This document shows, in pieces, positions 25,053 through 33,214 of a stretch of DNA of 64,000 nucleotides; position 1 is the stretch's first letter; every line of letters starts with the position of its first letter. Location of the stretch: positions 267,001-331,000 of the forward strand of contig CP126121.1 in assembly GCA_030123625.1 (NCBI GenBank), in the 5' to 3' direction. A model generated the notes under the pieces. It worked only from the letters and a program-made list of their open reading frames with translations, was not told the DNA's origin and ran no database searches. Position numbers and translations under genes: made by a program. This DNA is from Nitrospira sp. (lineage in GTDB: Bacteria; Nitrospirota; Nitrospiria; Nitrospirales; Nitrospiraceae).

Positions 25053-25231
25053 TTACGGATTTGCCAACATCTTCAGAATGCGTCTGGCGAGATGTTCATT
25101 GATTTCGGTGTGTCGCGGGACCGGCTGGGACATTTTCGTGACGGGATTGTGATACCAGTCGTGCTTTCGCCGTGGCGAACAAGCAGACACCCACTGGTTT
25201 CAAGCTGACGAATGAGGCCTTTGCGCTTCAC
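25053..25231 (-). pseudogene. hicA: HicA-like toxin gene, frameshifted
   Basis: GTG 25231 overlaps the hicB stop (GTGA). The frame reads KRKGLIRQLETSGCLLVRHG, as in HicA mRNA interferases, including the catalytic His. After HGE the HicA sequence continues in another frame: DWYHNPVTKMSQPVPRHTEI then NEHLARRILKMLANP, ending at a TAA at 25053. One missing A in an A-run (GAAAGCAC instead of GAAAAGCAC) accounts for the break. It is either an inactivated toxin or a homopolymer sequencing error. Confidence 0.75.
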
Positions 25232-25419
25232 CGAAGCGTCAGCTCTGCAAGTTTTCGTACGCCTGGTATTTCGCCGCTGGTGAGATCGTGGAAGAGCTCC
25301 CGAAGATTGGCCTGGAGGTCTTCCAAGGACTCCCCTTGCGTCCAGTAATCGGGGAATTCTTGTAGATATCCAAGCCACTGATTGTTGTCCTGCCAGTAGA
25401 TGTACTTTGCTGACTCCAT
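25228..25419 (-). CDS. hicB: HicB-like antitoxin
   Basis: A 63-aa protein with the partial RNase-H-like fold of short HicB antitoxins: YIYWQDNNQWLGYLQEFPDY then TQGESLEDLQANLRELFHDL. It lacks a C-terminal DNA-binding domain, as in the short HicB class. It precedes hicA on the minus strand (order B-A), overlapping by four bases. HicB neutralises HicA, a small double-stranded-RNA-binding-fold mRNA interferase. With hicA apparently broken, the antitoxin may be a relic. Confidence 0.85.
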   Translation of the reverse strand: MESAKYIYWQDNNQWLGYLQEFPDYWTQGESLEDLQANLRELFHDLTSGEIPGVRKLAELTLR

Positions 25420-25464
25420 GATGACTATTATAGCTTCAGCCTCCTAGCTTGCAAATGGAATTGG

Positions 25465-25920
25465 CTAGGTCTTCGATTTGACCGTCTGTGAGGAATCTGA
25501 ATCAGCTGATTGCTCGTCGGCATTTTCAGCAGATTTCTCTTCCTCCGGTACGTCGAACCATTGAACCAACATCTCTTCCCACCAAGCCTGATTTACTTCG
25601 TCTCCTGGATCGGTCCCCAGAAAGGCCACATCTTCTTTCGTGATAGACGATCCGACGAACTGCGGCTGGAATTTCGCCCGGTTAATCACTTCTTTCGTGG
25701 CATAGCCCCCGATGATCCAGGAATCCGGATCGGCTCGGCGGGACTTATAGGCTTTCAAGCCGTGCTTGAGGTACATGAAGATCTGCTGCTGGATCGGATC
25801 AGCGACGCCGGACTGAGACAGGCTAAGAGTTTTTTCGATTTGTTTTCGCCAATGCCGATCATCGTAGCGTGACGTGATCAGCTGCAGCATTTTCTTTCCC
25901 GACTCGGCATCAAGCGGCAT
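25465..25920 (-). CDS. Conserved hypothetical protein, 151 aa
   Basis: Not recognised. ATG 25920 (MPLDAESGKKML) is favoured over the longer frame from 25989, whose first 23 residues overlap the neighbouring PEBP gene. It is soluble and acidic, with Trp-rich blocks (PDSWIIGGYATKEVINRAKF, EVNQAWWEEMLVQWFDVPEE) and a Ser/Glu-rich tail. A decayed partial copy lies near 24960-25035, so the family has been duplicated locally. Confidence 0.6.
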   Translation of the reverse strand: MPLDAESGKKMLQLITSRYDDRHWRKQIEKTLSLSQSGVADPIQQQIFMYLKHGLKAYKSRRADPDSWIIGGYATKEVINRAKFQPQFVGSSITKEDVAFLGTDPGDEVNQAWWEEMLVQWFDVPEEEKSAENADEQSADSDSSQTVKSKT

Positions 25921-25942
25921 GGTGTGAGGTTCCAACTCGTCG

Positions 25943-26500
25943 TTACTTGCGACTGTACAGGCCGGTGAGCGAAGCCTTGGCCAGAGCATTCTGGTTGAGA
26001 TAGTACCCGACCATCGCTCCGGATGACTCAGGCTTCAACGGTAATTGGTCGACTTTCAATGCAAACACCGTAAAAATGTAGCGATGCGGCTTATGCCCAG
26101 GTGGAGGGCAGGGTCCACCGTACCCAGGCTGCCCAAAGTCCGTCATGCTCTGCATGCTGAGTTGCGGAGCCCTGGAACCGTCCGGTTTTCCCGCATCGGC
26201 AACCAGCGCGGTAACATCTGGAGGAATATTGAAGATGACCCAGTGCCACCAGCCGCTGCCGGTCGGCGCATCGGGATCATACACCGTCACTGCGAAGCTC
26301 TTGGTGTCCTTCGGTGCGTTGGTCCAGCGCAATTCAGGGGAGACATTGTCGCCACTGCATCCAAATCCGTTGGAGACATGCGCCTTGCCGATGGTGCCTC
26401 TATGCTTGATGGTCGGGCTGGTGAGCTGAAAATCGGCTGCGACGCCGACGGCAGGAAGGAATGCGATTGCGAACAGAATGCCGCTCCATATCGATCTCAT
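25943..26500 (-). CDS. Secreted YbhB/YbcL-family (PEBP, Raf-kinase-inhibitor-like) protein
   Basis: A 185-aa PEBP-fold protein with a Sec signal peptide (SIWSGILFAIAFLPAVGVAA). Family motifs: NVSPELRWTNAPKDTKSFAV, DPDAPTGSGWWHWVIFNIP, GYGGPCPPPGHKPHRYIFTV and FALKVDQL. The bacterial family binds anionic ligands of unknown identity. The next gene upstream (26551-27132) is a paralogue of about the same length on the same strand, so a tandem duplication is likely. Confidence 0.88.
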   Translation of the reverse strand: MRSIWSGILFAIAFLPAVGVAADFQLTSPTIKHRGTIGKAHVSNGFGCSGDNVSPELRWTNAPKDTKSFAVTVYDPDAPTGSGWWHWVIFNIPPDVTALVADAGKPDGSRAPQLSMQSMTDFGQPGYGGPCPPPGHKPHRYIFTVFALKVDQLPLKPESSGAMVGYYLNQNALAKASLTGLYSRK

Positions 26501-26550
26501 AGCTCATCACCTCTGAAATTCTCTCCGGGATCAGGTCATGCCGACGCATC

Positions 26551-27132
26551 TCATCGGACCTTCTGATAGGTCCCCATCAGGTACGTTTCGCCGAGAATGT
26601 GGCCTTTCATGGCTTGTTCAAGCTGAATTTTGGTCGGCTGCTTCAGATCCGCCAGCACGACGTCAAGCGCGTAGAGTTTATGGAAATACCGATGTCGACC
26701 GATGGGAGGGCAAGGTCCTCCATAACCCGTTCGTTTCCAATCGTTGATGCCTTCTTTAGTTCCCGGCGGGAGTGCCTTCACACCTTCGGACAAGCCGTCG
26801 GTTGCCGGCGGTAAGTTATAGAGCACCCAATGCACCCACGTCATTTTCGGTGCCGCTGGATCCGGGGCATCAGGATCATCGACAATTAGCACCAGGCTCT
26901 TAGTGCCGGTCGGCAAGCCGCTCCAGGTCAATGGCGGCGAAATATCTTTTCCCTCGCAGGTATAGGCTGTCGGAATTGCCCCCTCGTGGCTGAATGCAGT
27001 TGAGGTCATACGCATCTTGTCCACCTCACGAGCCCCAGCTCCTACGGCCGACGCAACGATGAATGCTACTGCAATCGCCCCGTGACAGCTCGACTTTCTC
27101 CCTAACACAGCTTTCTTCCGACAATCGCTCAT
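26551..27132 (-). CDS. Secreted YbhB/YbcL-family (PEBP) protein, paralogue
   Basis: A 193-aa protein with an N-terminal hydrophobic signal (GAIAVAFIVASAVGAGA) and the PEBP blocks KDISPPLTWSGLPTGTKSLV, DPDAPDPAAPKMTWVHWVLY, NLPP, GYGGPCPPIGRHRYFHKLYA and LDVVLADL. It differs from its neighbour in the loop after DPDAP and in the C-terminal helix (LEQAMKGHILGETYLMGTYQ). Periplasmic location expected; ligand unknown. Confidence 0.88.
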   Translation of the reverse strand: MSDCRKKAVLGRKSSCHGAIAVAFIVASAVGAGAREVDKMRMTSTAFSHEGAIPTAYTCEGKDISPPLTWSGLPTGTKSLVLIVDDPDAPDPAAPKMTWVHWVLYNLPPATDGLSEGVKALPPGTKEGINDWKRTGYGGPCPPIGRHRYFHKLYALDVVLADLKQPTKIQLEQAMKGHILGETYLMGTYQKVR

Positions 27133-27174
27133 CGCTTGCCATGGGCCATTGCTCTCGTCTGATCACAAATCCTC

Positions 27175-28560
27175 TTAATGACCGGCCACCATCATCTCGG
27201 AAATCTTGAGTGTCGGACTCGCAATCCGCCCCCGGAACACGAGGTCATTCCCGACCACTTCGATATCGTTGAACATCTGTTTGAGGTTCCCAGCGATAGT
27301 GATTTCTTCAACGGGGTAGGTTAACTCTCCGTTCTCGATCCAGAACCCGCAGGCGCCGCGCGAGTAATCACCGGTGACCATATTAATTCCGAACCCGATC
27401 AATTCGGTGACATAGAGTCCGTCCTTGACGGAACCGATAATCTCTTGCGGACTCTTCAAGCCGGGGACGAGATAAAAATTCGTCGGGGCGACGGAAGGAC
27501 TCTCGCCTACGCTCCGCGACGCGTTGCCGGTCGACGGCAGCCCCAGTTTCTTTCCGGAATAGGTATCGAGCAGATAACTCTTCAGTACGCCGCGTTCGAC
27601 GATCGTATTCTTCCGTGTGGCCAACCCCTCGCCGTCGAAGGGACGAGATCCAAGACCTCCGACCATCCGGCCGTCGTCGTACACGGTCAGCAGATCGGAC
27701 GCAATGGTCTGGCCCAGTTTGTCGAGAAGAAAGGAGGCTCGTTTGTAAAGGCCATAGCCGGATACGGCACTGCATAAGTTTGCCAGCAGGCTCCCCGCCG
27801 TTTCTTGATCGAACACGATCGGTACCCGCTTCGTCGTCACCTTGCGCGCGCCTAGGCGGCGAACAGCTCGCCTGGCCGCTTCTTGCCCGATCGATTCCGC
27901 AGATGCCAACCGTGCAAACTTGCGTTGGACCTCGTACCACATATCCCGCTGCATGGTCCCGGTCCCGGACTCGGTCGCAATGGGAGAGACGGACAGCGAA
28001 AAGGTGGAACTCTTGTAGGACCCGACGAACCCGTGGCTGGTCGCCAACATCACTCGTCCCGATGACGAATCGAACTCCGCACCTTCCGAGTTCGTGACGC
28101 GCGGGTCGGCGGCAAACGCCGCGGCTTCTCCGCGCTTGGCCCAATCGATCTGTGTTTCCGTATCGACCACCGTCTCATCATAGAGATCGAGACTCGGCTG
28201 CTCTGTGGCCAGCTGAGCCGCATCCGGCAACCCTGATACGTCATCTTCAACAACCGCCCTGGCTAAGGTGCACGTGTCTGCAACAAGCCGTTCCAGGGAT
28301 TCTTTCGTGAAGTCGGATGTGGAAGTGGTCGCGGATCGCTTTCCGATGAAGACACGCAGTCCTAACCGCTTCTCTCTCGCCTTCGTCAATCGATCGACTG
28401 TGCCGACCCGCACTTGGACCGAAAGAGTCTCCCCATCGGCCACTACGATATCGGCCTCCGTCGCGCCGCAGACTTTCGCACGAGCCAGGACGTCGGCAGC
28501 CAGCTGCGTATAGCCGTTTACGGCCAGGGTGGGTTCTGGTTCTCGTCGACCTTGAAGCAC
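27175..28560 (-). CDS. pmbA: PmbA/TldE metalloprotease-like protein
   Basis: A 461-aa member of the TldD/PmbA family, the inactive partner (TldE) of the TldD/TldE heterodimer, which degrades unfolded or leader peptides and matures microcin B17 in enterobacteria. Typical parts: RVGTVDRLTKAREKRLGLRV, GTMQRDMWYE, KRVPIVFDQETAGSLLANL, GLATRKNTIVERGVLKSYLL and YSRGACGFWIENGELTYPVE. No HExxxH is present, as expected for TldE. The start GTG 28560 is uncertain. It lies about 100 bp downstream of tldD and is probably co-transcribed. Confidence 0.9.
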   Translation of the reverse strand: MLQGRREPEPTLAVNGYTQLAADVLARAKVCGATEADIVVADGETLSVQVRVGTVDRLTKAREKRLGLRVFIGKRSATTSTSDFTKESLERLVADTCTLARAVVEDDVSGLPDAAQLATEQPSLDLYDETVVDTETQIDWAKRGEAAAFAADPRVTNSEGAEFDSSSGRVMLATSHGFVGSYKSSTFSLSVSPIATESGTGTMQRDMWYEVQRKFARLASAESIGQEAARRAVRRLGARKVTTKRVPIVFDQETAGSLLANLCSAVSGYGLYKRASFLLDKLGQTIASDLLTVYDDGRMVGGLGSRPFDGEGLATRKNTIVERGVLKSYLLDTYSGKKLGLPSTGNASRSVGESPSVAPTNFYLVPGLKSPQEIIGSVKDGLYVTELIGFGINMVTGDYSRGACGFWIENGELTYPVEEITIAGNLKQMFNDIEVVGNDLVFRGRIASPTLKISEMMVAGH

Positions 28561-28575
28561 GCGCTCTCTTTCTCA

Positions 28576-28647
28576 GTCATTGGTCATCGGTCAATGGTCG
28601 TTGGGTAGAGACTTCCCCTTCGTTTAGTCTGCCTATTGACCAATGAC
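28576..28647. repeat. REP-like intergenic inverted repeat
   Basis: GTCATTGGTCA (28576-28586) and TGACCAATGAC (28637-28647) are perfect 11-bp inverted copies with 50 bases between. The spacer carries further GGTCA/GGTCAATGG direct repeats. It lies between tldD and pmbA. It could be a REP-type element or a transcript-stabilising or attenuating stem. Confidence 0.45.
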
Positions 28648-28666
28648 TCATGACCCGTTGACTCTC

Positions 28667-30097
28667 TTAACGTTGTGTACCGCCGACCGTAATTTCATCG
28701 ATTTTAATCGTGGGCAAGCCGACCCCGACCGGCACTGATTGTCCATCCTTCCCACAGGTGCCGATGCCGTTGTCGAGTTTCAGATCATGCCCCACCATCG
28801 ATACCTTGGTAAGGATCTCCGGCCCATTGCCGATCAACGTGGCTCCCTTCACCGGCGACGTGATCCGTCCGTCCTCAATGAGGTAGGCCTCGCTCGCAGA
28901 GAACACGAACTTCCCGTTGGTGATATCAACCTGTCCACCGCCGAACGAGACGGCATACAACCCTTTTTTCACCGATCGAATAATATCCTGAGGATCCGCC
29001 TCACCGGCCAGCATGAACGTATTCGTCATTCGAGGAAGCACCACGCTTTGGTAACTCTCACGCCGACCGTTTCCGGTCAGCGGAATCCCCATGAGGCGGG
29101 CGTTGAGTTTATCGGTGATATAGCGTCGGAGAATGCCCTTCTCGATAAGCGTGGTGCAGGTGGTCGGCGTTCCCTCATCATCCATATTCAACGAGCCGCG
29201 GCGGAACGGAAGAGTTCCATCATCGACGATCGTGCAGACGGCCGACGCCACACGTTTCCCGACCAGATTCGAGAACGCCGATGTTTTTTTTCGATTGAAA
29301 TCGGCTTCCAATCCATGACCAATCGCTTCATGCAACAAGATACCGGGCCATCCGCCGGCCAACACCACGGGCATCACCCCGGCGGGAGCATCCACCGCGG
29401 ACAAGTTCAGGATCGCTTCTCTCGCGGCTTCTCGCGCATAGCTCAAGTGCCGATTGTCCTCGCGGTAGTATTCGAACTCAACTCGGCCTCCTCCACCGAA
29501 GCTTCCGACCTGTCTATTGTCATGGTCCTCGGCGATACAGGTAATTTGCAGACGGGACAACGGTTGAATGTCGCCCACCAGCGCCCCATCAGTGGTCGCA
29601 ACAGCCACGACCTTATATTCAGTGTTAAAAGAAGCCATCACATTCTTAATGCGGGGATCATACCGTCTGGCTTCGGCATCGATTTCATTCAACAGCGCCA
29701 CCCGATCGGCCGTCGCCACTTCGGCCTTCGCCCGTTCGATCGGATACAGGTCTCTGGTCGGTCGGCCCTGGATGGGCACCGGAACGGGGGAATCCCCCCT
29801 GGGGGAATTAGCGATGTAGCGTGCCGTATCGGCCGCAATCTCCAGATCCCGCTTCGTCAATTCATCTGAATATGCAAACCCTGTTTTTTCGCCGGCGGTC
29901 GCACGGACCCCGACTCCTTGAGACACGCTCTTCGCAGCCCGTTTGACGATGCCTTCCTCCATCGAAACCGATTCCGAAATGCGGGACTCGAAATACAGAT
30001 CTGCATAATCGACATCCCTTACGTTCAACCGATCGAGCGCATGTTGGGCTTCGAGTTCGGTGACACCGAAGTGGGTTAATTGGACCGGCTTGAGCAT
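28667..30097 (-). CDS. tldD: TldD metalloprotease
   Basis: A 476-aa zinc metalloprotease, the catalytic half of TldD/TldE. The zinc motif HEAIGHGLEADFNRK gives HExxxH at residues 256-261, and the conserved GSLNMDDEGTPTT and GRRESYQSVVLPRMTNTFML follow. GAGGAGG lies ten bases before ATG 30097. The complex is cytoplasmic and threads unstructured peptides into its cavity. It is widely conserved, but it is also known to remove RiPP leader peptides, which is worth noting given the precursor-like array at 1-4 kb. Confidence 0.93.
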   Translation of the reverse strand: MLKPVQLTHFGVTELEAQHALDRLNVRDVDYADLYFESRISESVSMEEGIVKRAAKSVSQGVGVRATAGEKTGFAYSDELTKRDLEIAADTARYIANSPRGDSPVPVPIQGRPTRDLYPIERAKAEVATADRVALLNEIDAEARRYDPRIKNVMASFNTEYKVVAVATTDGALVGDIQPLSRLQITCIAEDHDNRQVGSFGGGGRVEFEYYREDNRHLSYAREAAREAILNLSAVDAPAGVMPVVLAGGWPGILLHEAIGHGLEADFNRKKTSAFSNLVGKRVASAVCTIVDDGTLPFRRGSLNMDDEGTPTTCTTLIEKGILRRYITDKLNARLMGIPLTGNGRRESYQSVVLPRMTNTFMLAGEADPQDIIRSVKKGLYAVSFGGGQVDITNGKFVFSASEAYLIEDGRITSPVKGATLIGNGPEILTKVSMVGHDLKLDNGIGTCGKDGQSVPVGVGLPTIKIDEITVGGTQR

Positions 30098-30288
30098 AGT
30101 GTGGTTGCCTCCTCGTCCCTGTCGGCTGATGGCGAGTATAGCCCATTCATTTCCACGGTCGCAATGCGATGATCCTCACTGACCGAATTTCTAAAGCCGT
30201 TTCCGAGTTATCGTTTGACATTCCATACCCTCGACAGTAGACTTTCTCCACTTTTCGCGCTGGACAGGAGGAGGCGCTCTAGGCTCGT

Positions 30289-31074
30289 ATGACACACCAC
30301 CCGGCTTCAAGTTTCGATCACCTGTCCGAGAGCGAATTGACCGCCAAGTTGGATCCGGAACTGCTCCCGAAACATGTCGCGGTCATTATGGACGGCAACG
30401 GCCGGTGGGCGGAACTCCGAGGGCTTCCCCGCATTGCGGGCCATCGCGAAGGCATCAATTCCGTCAGAGAGATGATTACTCTTTGTCTGGAACTCGGCAT
30501 CCATGCTCTGACTATTTATGCGTTTTCGCAAGAAAATTGGAACCGTCCGACACAAGAAATCAGCGCACTCATGGGGCTCCTGGAACATTACCTTTCTACG
30601 GAACGGGCCAGCTTGATCGAGCAAGGTGTATGTTTCCGCGCCATTGGTCGCCATGAGTTGCTCCCGCCATCGGCTCAACACTGGGTTCGCACGACCGAGA
30701 AAGAAACGGCGCACCTCGATAAACTGATCCTGACTGTCGCCCTCAGCTACGGAGGACGAGCGGAAATCGTCGACGCCGTGAAAACTCTGGTGGAGGACGT
30801 CCAGACAGGAACCGTGCAACCGAGCCTGATCGATGAAACCATGATCCAGCAGTACCTCTACACGCACCCGCTCCAAGATCCTGACTTACTGATTCGGACG
30901 AGCGGAGAAACCAGGATCAGCAACTTTCTCCTGTGGCAGCTGGCCTATACGGAGTTGTGCTTTACGCCGACCTTATGGCCGGATTTTCGGCGACGTGAGT
31001 TCCTGCTTGCACTGATCGAGTATCAACGGCGGGAACGCCGCTTTGGCCGCGTGCTGAGCACCGTGTCTTCGTGA
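30289..31074 (+). CDS. uppS: Undecaprenyl diphosphate synthase (isoprenyl transferase)
   Basis: A 261-aa cis-prenyltransferase. HVAVIMDGNGRWAELRGLPR (catalytic Asp in MDGNGRW), GHREGINSVRE, LTIYAFSQENWNRP, and the C-terminal LLIRTSGETRISNFLLWQ and YTELCFTPTLWPDF are all diagnostic. The enzyme makes the C55 lipid carrier for peptidoglycan. It starts the plus-strand run uppS-cdsA-dxr-rseP-proS, the common bacterial order. AGGAGG is somewhat far upstream (about 15 bases). Confidence 0.95.
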   Translation: MTHHPASSFDHLSESELTAKLDPELLPKHVAVIMDGNGRWAELRGLPRIAGHREGINSVREMITLCLELGIHALTIYAFSQENWNRPTQEISALMGLLEHYLSTERASLIEQGVCFRAIGRHELLPPSAQHWVRTTEKETAHLDKLILTVALSYGGRAEIVDAVKTLVEDVQTGTVQPSLIDETMIQQYLYTHPLQDPDLLIRTSGETRISNFLLWQLAYTELCFTPTLWPDFRRREFLLALIEYQRRERRFGRVLSTVSS

Positions 31075-31078
31075 GCGT

Positions 31079-31969
31079 GTGGGTCATCCACCCACCACCA
31101 AAACGATCGTCCACAGCTCGATATCCGTGACCACCCCACCTGCACACACTCGACGGTTCGATCTCCGGCGTCTTTATACGGCAGCCGTCCTTATCCCGAC
31201 GGTCTATGTCATCATCGCCTATCTCGCTCCATGGGCCTTGATGCTTCTGTTGATCGCCGTGGGGTCCATTGCGTTAGTGGAGTTCTATCACATCTGTTTT
31301 CAGTCTCGTTTCAACCGTCTCGCGGTCGGAGTCGGACTTGCAGCGTTTGTCCTGTTCGTCGCTCGTGACCACTTGCCTTTCGCTTTGGCGCATCTGCTGG
31401 CTGCCTCGGTTCTCATGGTGTCGATCGCTGTTTCCGTTTCATCCGGTCAGACTGATCGCCGGTGGAAAAGTATACTGATTATCCTTTCCGGTGTGCTGTA
31501 TATCGGCTTTCCCCTCAGCACAGTGGTATCAACGCGCTCATTGCCGGCCGGCGAATTTCTCGTCCTCTTTTTGGCGGTGGTCACATGGGCTGCTGACACC
31601 GGCGCCTACTATGCCGGGACCCTGTGGGGCAAACACCCTCTCTTGCCGTCGGTCAGTCCCAAGAAGACCGTCGAGGGAGTCCTCGGAGGGCTCGCACTGG
31701 CCGTCGGTGCCGCATTAGTGGCCCAATGGTGGTTTGCCTCGCAACTCTCGCGGTCAGATGCATTGATCCTTGGCCTACTGTTGACAGGAACCGGTCTTCT
31801 CGGCGACCTGCTCGAATCGATGATCAAACGTCGGACGGGCGTCAAGGACTCCGGCGGAATCTTGCCCGGCCATGGCGGAATGTTGGACCGGCTCGATAGT
31901 CTCTTGTTCACCGCCCCCGCCTTCTACTACTATGTCGCCTACGTTCGCGGTTTGTCACCGCCTCTATAA
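31079..31969 (+). CDS. cdsA: Phosphatidate cytidylyltransferase
   Basis: A 296-aa integral membrane protein with about eight hydrophobic helices (for example LYTAAVLIPTVYVIIAYLAP). The CDP-alcohol synthase signature is near the C-terminus: KRRTGVKDSGGILPGHGGML then DRLDSLLF. The reaction makes CDP-diacylglycerol from phosphatidate and CTP. GTG 31079 is accepted with reservation; GTG 31127 would remove a polar 16-residue extension. It sits five bases after uppS. Confidence 0.92.
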   Translation: MGHPPTTKTIVHSSISVTTPPAHTRRFDLRRLYTAAVLIPTVYVIIAYLAPWALMLLLIAVGSIALVEFYHICFQSRFNRLAVGVGLAAFVLFVARDHLPFALAHLLAASVLMVSIAVSVSSGQTDRRWKSILIILSGVLYIGFPLSTVVSTRSLPAGEFLVLFLAVVTWAADTGAYYAGTLWGKHPLLPSVSPKKTVEGVLGGLALAVGAALVAQWWFASQLSRSDALILGLLLTGTGLLGDLLESMIKRRTGVKDSGGILPGHGGMLDRLDSLLFTAPAFYYYVAYVRGLSPPL

Positions 31970-31987
31970 AAGAGGAGAGGAGAGAAT

Positions 31988-33148
31988 ATGAAGTCGATTA
32001 TCATCCTGGGGTCAACCGGATCGATCGGAACCAACACGCTCGATATTGTTCGACGGTTTCCCGACGAATTCCGCGTCGTCGGACTGACGGCCGGCAATAA
32101 TATCGATAAGCTCGAAACGCAGATCCGCCAATTCAAACCCCAAGCCGTGGCGGTTTCCACTGAATCCTCAGCGGCGTTGCTCCGAAACCGGTGTGCCGAT
32201 CTCCCGGTGGAGATCATGGCCGGCGAAGAAGGCATCACCCAGGTGGCGTCTGAGTTGGATGCCGAGCTGGTGATTTCCGCCATCGTGGGAGCGGCCGGAC
32301 TCGTCCCGACCTTGTCGGCCATCCGGAGCGGAAAACACATTGCCCTGGCCAATAAAGAACCGATGGTGATGGCCGGCAAGTTGATGCAGGATGAAGCCCG
32401 AAAGCATGGTGTCAGGATTTTCCCCGTGGATAGCGAGCATAGTGCCATCTTCCAGTCGTTGGAAGGACACCGGATCGAAGACGTCCGGCGATTGATCCTC
32501 ACGGCGTCCGGCGGAGCCCTCTGGACACTGCCTCTGGAGCAGCTCCTGAATGTGACACCGGAACGGGCCCTGCAGCATCCCAACTGGAAGATGGGATCCA
32601 AAATCACCATCGATTCGGCCACGTTGATGAATAAAGGATTGGAAGTTGTGGAAGCCCGCTGGCTTTTCGATATTCCCGAGTCCGACATCGATGTCCTGAT
32701 CCATCGAGAAAGCATCATTCACTCCCTGGTAGAGTATAAAGATCGGTCCATGATCGCCCAACTGGGACTTCCGGATATGCGAACCCCTATTTCCTATGCG
32801 ATGCGTCATCCCGCCAGAATGGCCCTTGATCTTCCCTCACTGGATTTGACGGAAATCGGACAATTGACCTTTTGCAAACCCGACCATGATCGCTTTCCTT
32901 GTCTCAATCTCGGATACGAGTCGCTTCGAATCGGCGGCACGATGCCTGCTGCGATGAACGCGGCGAACGAAATCGCCGTCGAGGCCTTCCTCAACCATGG
33001 CCTCCGCTTCAGTGAAATCCCGCAAGTCATTCGCAGTACGATGGAGGCTCATACCCATCATGAAGTGACCTGCCTTGACGATGCGCTGGAAGTCGATCGA
33101 TGGGCTCGAGAAAAGGCCGAATCATTGGTGCATGCCTTACCTCGCTGA
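31988..33148 (+). CDS. dxr: 1-Deoxy-D-xylulose 5-phosphate reductoisomerase
   Basis: A 386-aa enzyme of the MEP isoprenoid pathway. NADPH-binding IILGSTGSIGTNTL is at the N-terminus, followed by ALANKEPMVMAG, PVDSEHSAIFQ (metal-binding Asp and Glu), LTASGGALW, NWKMGSKITIDSATLMNKGL and VHRESIIHSLVEY-like VLIHRESIIH. A strong GAGGAGAGGAGAG precedes the ATG. It provides isoprenoid precursors for UppS and the hopanoid pathway. Confidence 0.95.
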   Translation: MKSIIILGSTGSIGTNTLDIVRRFPDEFRVVGLTAGNNIDKLETQIRQFKPQAVAVSTESSAALLRNRCADLPVEIMAGEEGITQVASELDAELVISAIVGAAGLVPTLSAIRSGKHIALANKEPMVMAGKLMQDEARKHGVRIFPVDSEHSAIFQSLEGHRIEDVRRLILTASGGALWTLPLEQLLNVTPERALQHPNWKMGSKITIDSATLMNKGLEVVEARWLFDIPESDIDVLIHRESIIHSLVEYKDRSMIAQLGLPDMRTPISYAMRHPARMALDLPSLDLTEIGQLTFCKPDHDRFPCLNLGYESLRIGGTMPAAMNAANEIAVEAFLNHGLRFSEIPQVIRSTMEAHTHHEVTCLDDALEVDRWAREKAESLVHALPR

Positions 33149-33214
33149 CGATCATTTGCATTTCAAGCTGCGAATGTTAAAGTAGAAGATCATACACACG
33201 ACACGGAGTCCCTG

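Noticed and set aside
28739-29869. 376-codon plus-strand frame antisense to tldD
   Set aside because: tldD is unambiguous; the opposite frame is His/Arg-rich with no motifs, typical of high-GC shadows.
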